Shown here: positions 11,382 to 21,588 of the stretch, piece by piece | Numbering within the stretch: position 1 is the first letter of the stretch | Layout of the letters: each line of letters opens with the position of its first letter | DNA from: Verticillium longisporum | Lineage: Eukaryota > Ascomycota > Sordariomycetes > Glomerellales > Plectosphaerellaceae | Assembly: GCA_019188255.1 (NCBI GenBank) | Contig: JAETXT010000001.1 | Span: forward strand, 1,488,001-1,552,000 | Reading direction: 5' to 3' | Length of the DNA: 64,000 bases | The notes under the pieces: generated by a model | What the model was told of the DNA's origin: nothing | What the model saw: only the letters and a program-made list of their open reading frames with translations | The model's database searches: none | Position numbers and translations under genes: made by a program

Positions 11382-13590
11382 CTACTGCTCCTCTTTTGCG
11401 TCATCCTCGAGGTGTCGGCGCCGAATGTCAGCGTTGATTTCAGCGTCAAGGCGCAAGGCCTTCTCAACACGAGCTTGACGAGCCACTTCAACTTCATTGT
11501 CACACCGCTTGACTGACTGACGGGTCTCTTGATCGCGGCCGGTGTCCTCCTCCTGGGCATTGCTACCAGAGGCGGAGTGCTGGCCACCACTTTCCTCAGT
11601 AGCAAGACCCTCGGTCTGCAAGAGTGCGGCGCGAGCCAGTACGTCAAGATTGCGTGCATACCCAACTTTTGCGGTCGGTTCTTCGGGTTTTACAGAGCCT
11701 TGTCCTCTATTACGGTAGGGCTCCAACTGCTGGCTAGCAGAAAAGGCCGGGCCGCTGGAGTTGACCGTAGAGAGCCGGCTGCGGTGCACACTCGCATGTT
11801 CGCGCTGTGGGGCAGTGCGAGCATGGCTGATTTGCTCGCTGAGTACTCGATCTCCATGGGTGTTGTACGCATTGATATGGTCGTTTGCGGTGCGATCAGG
11901 CCCGGCCAGGGGCAGTTCGCGGTCGGGTGCGAGATCCAGGGCGGGGACATAACCGTAGCTGGAAGTCGTGGCAACGTTATCAAAAAGCCGACGAGCTGTT
12001 TGGGCCTCAGGAGTACGCGGATATTCCGCTCGCCGCTCGCGCTGTCGGTAGTGATGAGGGCGAGTGTCCGTGGCCGAGTCATGGTCAGAGTGGTGTTGCG
12101 ATGTAGGTTCAGATTCGGTTGTGTCTCCTGAGCGCGGGCGGCCCCTGCTCTCCGGCTCGGCTTGGTGGACATGGTGTTGTCCTTCTTCAGCCTCATACGC
12201 ATCTTGCAACAGGATAGTGCTGGCGGTCGAGGGCGAGCGTTCGCGCTCATTGGCAATCTGACGCGGACCTTCCACCCGGCCCACATTCTCGAGCTGGGCG
12301 CCGCCCTCCCAAGTGCGACTTCCGAAATGATGGTGGTTTTCAACAGACTGGCCACCTGTCATGGTATAAGGTGGTCCTTCGTAAAAACCGCGGAACTCCT
12401 GGTACGCATGCTCGGGGGCACTATTGCCCCGTTGGGCGTGATAGTGGCGTTGATCCGAGCCGGAGGCTTCCTCTCGGGCTCTATGTTCGTAATCGTCTTG
12501 CGAATATGCCGGACGTTCGGGTCCGTGGTCGCTTACGGGGACCTGTGAGTACTCAGGGCTTGGTTGCATGGATGGACCTTGCTCATAGAAGTTGTTGCTG
12601 TAGTACGGCTGAATATGTTGATTAGTGTAGCGACCAGACATATCATTCTGGAGTCGATAAGGAGCTTCCCCATAGCTGTTACGCCACTGCTCGGGGTATT
12701 CTTGGTAATCAGGAGTCTGGGCATAGTAATCCTTCTGGTAGCCACTGAACCCTTGGCCTTGATCCTGGCCACGGTGATAGCCCTGCGAGCGTTCGAATGA
12801 AAGCTGGGCATGGTGTTGGTTACCATAATAATGAGGGCGAGAGTGGCGATTAGCTTCCAGATGATGAGAATACGGCGAGGCGACTGAATCCTCAACAGGT
12901 CGACGGCGGTAGTTCTCGTCGACTGAGGGCAAAGGCCGTTGATCCTGCATCGAAACACGAGTGCGCTCCTGTTCCTTGGCGGTAGGCCCCACGTGAGCGT
13001 CCCGAACTTTGCGACGGGGCCGCATTGGGTATCGAGGGGCGCTGCTCTTGTCACCATCGCCGGTATCAGAAGGCTCGTGGATGCTGCTCGAGCGATTGCC
13101 ATCCTCGTTATCCTCATCGACCATGCGGTTGGCCTCATCGGCCATGCGGTTGGCACGCTCAAATGCCTTCTTGGCCTCATTCTCCTCGTCTAGAAGGTCC
13201 TTTGTCAGTCTGAGGATTAAGAGTAGGATGTGTTATTACTGACTTTTCATGCGGTTATACTCCCTGACGAAGGCGTGGGCGTTGGGGGAAGGTCGGCCCT
13301 GCTCAATGTTGAGGAAGTAGTGCTCGACTAGTAGTGCAAGAAAGAGCCATTGTTAGCCATGATCTCCGGTCATAAATGTTGGGAGATTTTGTGTGAGAAT
13401 ACTTACAAAGGCTGAGGGGGGTGTAGGTTCGGCGGGCACCCTCACCCATATGCGTGAACATCTCATCTGTGAGCTGCGTCCAGCTTCTTTCCTTGTTTGC
13501 ACGATCCTTGCCGACGCGTCTCTGAGAGAAGGGAATGATCTTCCGCTAAAAGACCTTCTCCTCCGCTAATGACCAGGTCTTGCCACCCAT
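11382..13590 (-). pseudogene. Fungus-specific 'MGGKTW' family protein, interrupted by an early stop
   Basis: Translation from ATG 13590 begins MGGKTWSLAEEKVF and meets TAG at 13546-13548, codon 15. It then continues with RKIIPFSQRRVGKDRANKE, ERSWTQLTDEMFTHMGEG and RRTYTPLSLFEHYF. This short N-terminal module, W-rich and resembling a SANT/Myb-like helix set, is common in fungal proteins, and the stop falls where relatives carry tryptophan (TGG to TAG). An intron of 79 nt (13328-13406) is clear. A second apparent intron near 13210-13239 is only 30-34 nt, below the normal minimum. The rest, 11382 to about 13209, is a 600-residue disordered region rich in R, E, S, Q, Y and H with no stop. Either a recent pseudogene or a protein started downstream, for example at the ATG of MFTHMGEG; the long open 3' part favours recent loss. 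Confidence 0.6.
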
Positions 13591-14700
13591 TGTGACCGTT
13601 CAGCCTCTGGCGTTGTGGGTTCGCTGATGCTTCGTGTTGACTTTCGTGGGGTTTCGTGGTTTCGTGGTTTTGTTATTTCGTGGCGATGTGGTTTCGTGAT
13701 TCCGTTTAGTTTCACGATTCCGTGTGGTTTCGTGATTTCGTGTGCCTTCCTGCTTCATGCACTTTCGTGTTAGCCTGTGCTGCTTTTCGCGCTCTTGCCT
13801 GCTTTCGTGCAATTTCGTACTGCCTCTGTGTTTTCGTATGCAAAGGAAATATAGCACCCTGAAAGTGTGTACTTTGAAACTTACTACTCATATCAAGACT
13901 ACCACGTGAAGAACGAAATCTGTTTCATGAAAAAAGTAGCCGGAGGGAAGGACGCAATGCGGTTGCCGATCTTCCGTATGATATGCTGTACTTGATTCAC
14001 CGCGATACTTTTGTGAAGGACGAAAAGCCGGGTTGAAGATTTAAGGAGGAGCACCTCCGGATGCCGGCTTTCGTGTTTGACGTTGCCTTTCAAAGGCTGG
14101 TTGCTCTTGATGTCGGTTTCGCCAGAAACAACGGAATCTCATGATCATTTATGAAGTGGATGAGGATAAAGCAGATAATTAGGGAGAGGTCGGTGGTCCG
14201 GGCGCAGGTGGTCAGCGGTGAATATGAGGCCCTGTCTGTGATAATAAGTCATCCATTCAAGGAGGGAAATTAACATAAATGATACGCAGTCTCGCCGTGA
14301 ATTAACATGGGTAGCTGAACAGCTTCACTGTATGCGTCACGGGCCTCTTCAACAGCGTACCTACTCTGAGCTGATGGTCAAGAATAATAGCAGGGTATCA
14401 AAGCCAAAAGTCGTACATGAATTCGGCCCAACATGATGAACATGGTCAAACCGGAGATGCCATGTCTGCTTATATGAGACAGAAATGGTTAACAGCAGCA
14501 TCTTGACAAGACCTGCTCCCAAAATGACACAGAGGGGCCGAGAGAATCTCCAAACTCTCTTCCTAATCATACAACGCCAAGAAAGGCATCACTATGCATG
14601 ACGATACGCAAACATATTGCAGGCAGGTATCTTTCGGTTGAACGTTGTGGTTCCTTGCGCCAGGCTCAGAAGTTGGACAAATGATGCAGACCGTACCTTT
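13591..14700. other. Intergenic 1.1 kb containing the TTTCGTG array
   Basis: Apart from the repeat array at 13642-13809 and an isolated further TTTCGTG near 14068, nothing is recognised. It separates the interrupted gene from GEP4 on the same strand. Confidence 0.5.
13642..13809. promoter_or_regulatory. Array of nine TTTCGTG / CACGAAA heptamers (SCB-like)
   Basis: Exact TTTCGTG begins at 13642, 13652, 13660, 13676, 13692, 13728, 13736, 13763 and 13803, with near-copies between. Read on the minus strand, the sense of the downstream gene, each is CACGAAA, the core of the yeast Swi4 cell-cycle box. The array lies about 50-220 bp upstream of the ATG at 13590. A degenerate 8-bp minisatellite (TTTCGTGG) is the alternative reading; the irregular spacing and intact cores do not decide between them. 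Confidence 0.5.
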
Positions 14701-15449
14701 TTATTCGAATTGACTCGACGGGTCTTGAGTTTGATAGCCCCTCGCCAGGAGTGAAGCGGCTAGCCTTCTTTCTAGCCGGGAGAACTGTCGAATGGTTCAG
14801 TGAAGAACAGCTGCAATGCAATGTGGGCCGACAACTCACCATGCTCTTCTCTTGATTGGGAACGACACCATCCTTGACCCAAAAGCCCCAGCTACCCATC
14901 ATATTGGCCATCATGATATCAGTACTTAAGCGGTCTCCAACAACAGCAACTTGTGACGGATGAGAGACGCCAGTTTCAGGGTGTTGCCTGAAGTACTCCA
15001 TGATCTCGGCACCGCAGCCAGGCTTCTTCGATGAGTGAGGCAGCACAGTGAGGCCTGTCCCTGCCTCGAGCTCTGCAGCCATGGCTAGGTTCCCGTCATA
15101 ACTGGTCGCACCCGCCGTGTTCGACACTATGAGAAGGCGACGGCCGGGGTACGCTGCTTTCAACTCCTCGAAACGGGTCTGAACAGGTTAGCGATTGGAT
15201 GCAGATTCAATCTGGGAGGATGCTTGCCTCATAAGGTTTGTATACATGGTTGGTTTCGGGAACTGCGAAACAGTCGTCCTTGTCCAAGACGACGGCTCTG
15301 ATATCGGCTTTCCTGCCTTGTGCCTCGAGGACCTTGTTCAAGGGTATTGGTAGATCATTGAATGTGGAGACGGTTTGATGCGGAAGGCAAAGAGAAGGCC
15401 TGGCAATGAGTTTGAAGATATTCAAAGACGCGGAAAGATTGAGATTCAT
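14701..15449 (-). CDS. GEP4: Mitochondrial phosphatidylglycerophosphatase Gep4
   Basis: A HAD-superfamily phosphatase that dephosphorylates PGP to PG in cardiolipin synthesis at the mitochondrial inner membrane. Three exons (15228-15449, 14840-15178, 14701-14784) give 214 residues. The N terminus MNLNLSASLNIFKLIARPSL and the block TVSTFNDLPIPL are family hallmarks. The catalytic motif is VVLDKDDCF (nucleophile Asp). Then come LLIVSNTAGATS (HAD motif II), the KKPGCG lysine and VVGDRLSTDIMMANMMGS (acidic motif IV). The second intron is a normal GTGAGT...CAG (14785-14839). The first (15179-15227) has a GC donor, GAG|GCAAGC...TTCAG, with no GT alternative nearby. ATG 15452 gives one extra Met. 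It is divergent from ORC2 with 242 bp between the start codons. Confidence 0.93.
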
Positions 15450-15691
15450 CATGTGATGCCAGGCTTTGATGAGCGACCGCAAGGGTGATGAGAGGTGTAT
15501 CCGAGGAACTGAAGGCACCCTCGTCGCTTGTCGTCGGCCGTGGTTGACAGCTTTAGAAGCTTGGACCACATTTCTCGGCAGACGCTTCGCGACTCGAAAC
15601 GCGTCTTCCAATTTAATGGATCAGCACCCTCAAAGCCTGGATAACGTCGAAAACCGCAGGCATCGCCGACGCAGTGCCTGATTCCTGCAAA
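15450..15691. promoter_or_regulatory. Bidirectional GEP4/ORC2 promoter with an MCB-type site
   Basis: The 242 bp between the two start codons contain one ACGCGT at 15599-15604, 88 bp upstream of the ORC2 ATG. ACGCGT is the MluI cell-cycle box bound by MBF (Mbp1-Swi6 type) complexes at G1/S genes. One palindromic hexamer in this length is expected by chance about 6% of the time, so this is suggestive only. Confidence 0.45.
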
Positions 15692-17414
15692 ATGGTGCGA
15701 CGAAAACCCCTACAAGAAGAGTCAGCTGAATCGCCAAGCCGATCATCAGTCAAACGAGCCCGACCAGACCCGGAGGATGGCAACGACACGCTGGCGGAAA
15801 CCCCTTCGAAAAGGCAACGAGGCTCTCTTCAGCTCAAAAAGATTGCAGATGTCTATGATGTGCCCGACGACGATCTCCCGAAAGATTCAGCATCTGAGAT
15901 CGAGCAACCAACACCAACTCCCAAGAGAAAACGAGGGCGGCCTCGAAAGGATGCGACACCGCTGACCAACGGTATCGCGACACCCTCCAAGTTGCGACAA
16001 TCACAAAACCTCGAAACGCCAACAAAATCCACTGGTACCAATGGCTTTACTCCACGGAAAAAGGCAGCCGTTGACCGTTCTGCCAAGCGAAAGAGTGCCA
16101 GGGCACTAATTGAGCGCGTCGTTGGCGACGACATCAGCGAGGAGGAGGATGAAGGCGGGCTTGCCAGGGCTATCTACGAGTCGAGCGAAGACGACGACGA
16201 GGACGACACAGAAGCTGCGGCGGCGACAACCCCATCGAAAAAGACTCCAGCACGAAAAGGGCGGCCGCCAAAAATACGATCACCGACCCCTCCACGCGAT
16301 CTTCCTGCGCACGAGATGTACTTTGAACACAACAAGCCCGGCCGCACCAAAACCTCCAACAACACCCTCGCCTCGATCGACCTTCTCACGCACGACGAGT
16401 ACTTCTCCATAATCCGAGACCTCAAAGATCATCACGCTGAGGACCTCGTTTTCCTACAATCCCTTCATGAGGGCTCTTTCGGCCAATGGTCTTTCGAGCT
16501 CGCCGAGGGCTTCAGCCTGTGCCTCTACGGGCTCGGCTGCAAGCGCCCACTCCTCACACGCTTCGCAGAACACACGTATGCCAAGATTCAGAAGCACGAT
16601 CGTCACAAGATTGTCATCGTGAACGGCTACGTGCGAACCATCACCCTGCGCGACATTCTCAACACAGTCGCCTCCACCCTCGCCCTCGACCCAACCCACA
16701 AACTGCCCGCCCAACCGTCCGCCATGCTCCAGGCCCTGCTCTCGCACCTCACAGAAGCCGGCATGACCCTGACCCTGCTCCTCAACTCCATCGACGCCCC
16801 GCCGCTGCGCAAGCCCGCCACACAGCAGGCCCTCGCCGCCCTCGCCGCGCACCCCAACATTCGCTTCCTCTGCTCGGCCGACACGCCCGACTTTTCTCTC
16901 CTCTGGGACGCCGCCCTCCGCGCCTCGTTCAACTTTCTGTTCCACGACACGACGACGTTTGCCAGACCGGCGGCGGAGCTCGACCCCGTGGACGACGTCC
17001 ATGACCTCCTCGGCCGTCGCGCCCGGGCCATCAACGGCAAGGAGGGTGTTGTCTTCGTGCTGGCCAGTTTGCCGGAGAACGCGAAGAGCCTCTTCCGTCT
17101 GCTGGTGGCCGAGGTGCTCATTGCTGCTGAGGACGGCGATGACGGGGATGACAGTGCGGCCGTGGAATACCGCATGCTGTATAACAAGGCTGTCGAGGAG
17201 TTCATCTGCAGTTCGGAGATGGCGTTCCGAACGCTGCTGAAAGAGTACGATACTCCCTGTCTGCGAGCAAACCACGACACGCGCTAACTTTGCGAACAGG
17301 TTCCACGACCATCAGATGATTACGAGCAGCAAGGACGCCATTGGGACAGAGTTGCTGAGCGTGCCGTTCCGCAAAGATGAATTGGAGGGTATTTTGGAGG
17401 AACTCATGACATGA
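15692..17414 (+). CDS. ORC2: Origin recognition complex subunit 2
   Basis: A subunit of the six-part complex that marks replication origins and loads MCM. Two exons, 15692-17244 and 17300-17414, joined across a 55-nt GT-AG intron, give 555 residues. The first 215 residues are disordered and basic, with AT-hook-like RKRGRPRKD and KGRPPKI motifs and an acidic patch, as in fungal Orc2. The conserved part follows: MYFEHNKPGRTKTSNNTL, LTHDEYFSII, FELAEGFSLCLYGLGCKR (the Walker-A-like loop of the degenerate AAA+ fold), HKIVIVNGY and LLLNSIDAPPLR. After it comes the winged-helix region ending FHDHQMITSSKD, GTELLSVPF and LEGILEELMT. The spliced C terminus matches the family's final helix, which supports the intron. 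Confidence 0.95.
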
Positions 17415-17865
17415 TGTTGCCACGTAAAGCATTTTGCACTGTAATGTTTGGGAAGCCGAACGTAGATCTTGCGGCGTCCAGGAGAAAGGGGGAACAAGCA
17501 TCAAGCATGGCAATAGGTGGTCTGCGGCGTGGGTGCCTATATAGGCTGGCGTTATGGCTTAATACACATTCAGAAGTCAATCTGTAGCGTTGCTTCTGCT
17601 CACACTCACCTGGTCATTGTGTAGTAGATATCAAGCTGCCTGCAAGACGTCAGGCATTCCTCTTGTCTTTCTAGTCTTAGAGACCTGGCACCAATGCTAG
17701 CTAACAAACATCGGTCGACATGTCGAATAATCAATGCTTCATTACTTCGTTGAAGTGCCTCTACCACATAAATAAACCCCAGCCGTTGGGTTACTGACCA
17801 TATTTAGATCAATCTCCCCACTCTCCAAACGCCATTAAATCCCACGAGGCCACACAGCCACTTAT
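17415..17865. other. Intergenic, convergent ORC2 / dolichol kinase
   Basis: A 3' region shared by two convergent genes. Nothing else was recognised. Confidence 0.5.
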
Positions 17866-20627
17866 TTACACGCCCAAACTTTTTACGCACGTCCACAGCA
17901 CAATGGGTACAATGACATTGTCGTTGCCCCCCGTGAGCACCGCCTCGGTCAAGCTCGCCATGGTCCCGCACACGCCGGCGTTCCGCGCCGCAACCGCCCA
18001 GGTCGTCTGCTGCTTGGCAGCCACAGGCCACCCGCCGACACGCAGCCACGTCGTCGCCGACATGAGTCCTACAAAGACAGCGGCGGCAAAGGCGACGCTG
18101 CCCTCGAGGCTCTTGCCACCACCCCAGATCCACTTCTTATGGCCGTAGCGGCGGCCGATGAGCGAGGCGGCGGCATCGCCGAGGCCAACGCAGATGACGC
18201 CCGCGACCATGCTGACTTCGCGGGTCGGGACTTCCCAGCCGGCGAGGGGATCGTCTTCGAGCTTTGCGGACGAGCTACGGGGCAGAGTCGCGAGCGCGAG
18301 CCAGAGCGGAATAGCGCAGCCAATCAGGAGAAAAATGTGCGAGATCACGACAGGGCCCTTGTTATCGCGTCCGTCGACATAGGGAGTGAGGAAGGATGCG
18401 ATGGGGCGCGAGAGGCGGGAGCTGGCTGGCGCGGAGAAGGTCGACGACGAGGAAGATGGCGAGGGCGAAGGATAACGCAAGACCAACAAACACGGGGTCG
18501 ACGTAGGTTGTTGGCAGAATCATGGCAACCATCATAAAGTGGAAGACTTTGCGCCTCGTGTCGACCTCAAACTTCGGATCCAAGTTGACCACGACGATCA
18601 ACCCGAATGCGATGACGATGAGCCAGTAGACAGCTATGAGGAGCCTTGTGTTTGCCTCTCCAAAGTCAGCGTGGCGTATGTGCTGCACCCATCCGAGGTG
18701 ACAGGACTCATGAATGTCATCCAGACGCGGAGGGATGAAGATCCAGCGCTCTAAGTCGTTGCTCACGACTTGGAACCTGAACCATGGCAGGTCGCCGAAT
18801 AGGTAGCCCAGAGCCCAGCCTATCGCCTCATGACCGTTCAGAGCGTAGCGGCCAATGTGGTCCCTTGTTGGAAGTAAGATGATCAATACTATGCCAACAT
18901 GCACGTACGCTGAGTAGATCCACCTTTTCACCGTGGCCTGCGTCTCTGTGAGTCGGAAGAAAGACCGCACGGTAGTAGAGGATGTTCGTTTCCTCCTGCC
19001 GGAGTGGGTATGCGTCATGGACCGCTGAGGACGATTGACGACGGGCATCGTACTGGTCCTGCCGAACGCGAAACCACTTGCCGAAGGGGACGGCACACTC
19101 GCCGATGTTGAACGACCTAGACTACCAGTCTGATGCGAGTTGAGGTCGCTAGCTGTGAAGGTACGCACGCGTGATGGCTTCATCAGAGGACCGTTTGCTG
19201 TGTCCTCGTCCGAGTCAAACACTTCGGACGCGGATTCTTCGGCTGGTGACCGCAAAAAATCACGTCTAGCACGCTGTGGCAACAGTGCGTTCTTGACCAG
19301 GCCAAACCATGACCCGCCGGGGGAGAAGGAGGTACGCCTGAAGCGAAGCCTTGGGACCCTAGCCAAGGCGATGCCCCATCGTATGACTGGCCCACACAAT
19401 GTCAACACAGTGACGCCACCCACCCATAGTAGTGACTGCAATATGGTGGCCTGCGGTGAATGGGCGAGAAGAAGGACGTTGATCAGCCCGATAGAGAGGA
19501 GTTGCAGCTCGGCTGTGAGCAGACTGGTTGTCGTCATGTGATGCAACACCACCAGGAGCGATTGGTGTAATGGGTACAGCAGGACAGCCGTCTCAGGATC
19601 AATGGTCGGCCTGTCTGGTCGGAGGGTTGCAACAAGATCTTTCGGTTGTGCGCGTGCAATGGCCAGCGGGATACAGGATAGGGCCCAATGAAAGGTGCTG
19701 GTGACTTCGAGAGGCTGGGCCGTTGGGATCAAAATTTTGGGCATGGCGCTGATGCTCAGGATGATGTTGGGGAGCACAACCCCATGATTATCCATTGCCA
19801 CAAGAATTGAGACCAGCATGGTGATGCAGGGAGGGTACAATATGGACGCTGGGTCGAAAACAGTTGGTATGGAGAACGGAGGCCATATTGGAGGGTTGCG
19901 ATTCCGGTACGCCCATGACACAAGGCGCACAGGGTAGAGAAGCATCAGCGATGCCGATAGCGCCACTATTAGGGAAAGTTCTGCATGATATTAGTACACT
20001 CGACCTCTTGCATCTTCTGAGGCCACATACCTTGATTCCATTCTCTCAAAATGGGCCTTACGGCATCATTGGTCCAAAGAATGCCGAAAAGAACTCCAGA
20101 AATGATGAACTCGAGGGTTCGTCGAATAAGCTCCTTTGTGCGCCGGTAGTTTCGGTCTTCCCAGAAATTGAGCTCCTTTTCCGGTTTCTCTTGGCCCTCC
20201 CCAAGCTTCCCATGGCTGCTACGGTCCCCAAAGTACGCTGGCGAGGGGAGTGGCGAGGATGTTCCCGATATGAGCTCGTTGCGCCCGCGAAGCCCCTTGT
20301 GCGACGGTATTCTAGGCGCGGGTAAGCCCTTCAGAAAGTGTTCGTCATCGGCTTCGGTGCCGCTGTCACTGAGTGGCGTCGACTCCTTTGTGAAGGAAGG
20401 GAACGGCGACGACGGCTCGCTGCTGTCGTCGGAGCGGGCGGGGAGGGTGCCGATGTTGGGCCCGCCGCAGAGGTTGCGGGGAACGCAAAGCGATGCGCAG
20501 CATGTGGGAGCTCGGCACTCAGGTGGTGGTAAGGGTGAGGTGTTCGGTTCAGAGCTCGGAGCTCATCGATGTCGTTCGCATCGTCGCGCGGGGCGAGTGA
20601 TTCGGGTTTGAGGCGATCGGGTGGCAT
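17866..20627 (-). CDS. SEC59: Dolichol kinase (Sec59 type), reading frame disturbed
   Basis: CTP-dependent dolichol kinase of the ER membrane makes dolichyl phosphate for N-glycosylation, O-mannosylation and GPI anchors. Start ATG 20627 (MPPDRLKPESL). A 50-nt intron lies at 19981-20030. About a dozen hydrophobic segments are seen, with a 130-residue disordered loop (SPAEESASEVFDSDED...) in the middle. The C-terminal kinase core has the CTP-binding loop GVICVGLGDAAASLIGRRYG, then KSLEGSVAF and a final VPIVLWTCVKSLGV. Two frame problems exist. Near 18405-18416 ...RASQLPPL must pass to ...SRPIASFLTPYVDGRD, needing two extra bases in a CTCTC stretch. In the N-terminal tail (20380-20480) the frame changes before SDSGTEADDEHFLKGL; a 62-nt intron with a weak GTTCCC donor would also fix that one. 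No family-conserved residue is missing otherwise. Confidence 0.88.
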
Positions 20628-20951
20628 AGCTAGAGGTCGGTCTGTCACGGATTCGAGGCCACCATTTGAAGACGCCAACAAGGGGAGCTCCAGGATCGAG
20701 ACCTCTGTGAAGGTGCACGGCAGGGGATGATGCGCCGGGGAGCGGGTGTCTCACGTCATGATACGATGCCGGGATGACGACGTTGTTCGAGTCGATTTGG
20801 AGTCTCGTCGTCCTGAAGGGCTGCGGGACCTAGCAAGTGGAGAGCTCTCGGATGATGCTTTATCACATGAAAGAGGATGCCAGTGTCCATCTGTTGAGGA
20901 TGGTGCAGGATAGACAGGGGGCTTTCGGCCGCGCGGCGCCTCACGAGGGCG

Positions 20952-21588
20952 CTAAATGCGAATCTGTGGGGAATTGTCGATGATGTAAGCTGAGCCATCG
21001 CAGCCGGTTGCAGCTACCTTAATAGTGGAGTGCCAGCCGGCTCGCGATACCTTCGAGAGATTGAATATTCTGGTTGCACATGATCCCCAAGACACCTTCA
21101 TTTTTGCGTGACTCCAAAAACTGAACATCTCCAGGAACTGCAGACAGTCGTCCGCTTCGAGATTCCTCACAAAGCTCGCCTTTAGCCCAGCATGAGAAAT
21201 CAGCACGCGTGGAATGCTTGGAGGGCAGGCATCATTGCCACTGCATCTGACTTCTCTGTACAGCATGGTCCGATGGAAAGCCAAGCTGGTCTCATCGAAG
21301 TTATTCAGGAGAGATTGCAACGTTATGTGACACTTTGGATGGGCGGTAACAGCGTGACAGAATCATCACCGACCACATTGTACCATTCGATCGTCGGGCG
21401 TCTATATGTATTCTCTCATCTTTTCCAAGACCAAAATGTGGTAGATTCTCAAAAGATGGAATAATAGGCCCCGCGGTTGGCTGGTCCACGAATTCGCACC
21501 CAGGGACTGGACTGCAGTGCACTTTCATCTCAGGTGCATCAAGGCAAGGGGCTGTGGTAGCCATCAGCAGGCAGAGATGAAGGGCCAA
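20952..21588 (-). other. Possible small secreted cysteine-containing protein or its remnant
   Basis: Two minus-strand open frames lie end to end. The upper one (21301-21588) starts MALHLCLLMATTAPC, a plausible signal peptide, followed by several cysteines (VHCSPVPGCEF). The lower one (20952-21320) has RCSGNDACPPSIP, DDCLQFLEMF, WGSCATRIF and ATGCDGSAYIIDNSP. The frames differ, and no convincing GT-AG pair joining them was found. Signal plus cysteines suggests an effector-like or other small secreted protein, intact only if an intron was missed. The protein family is not recognised. Confidence 0.25.
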
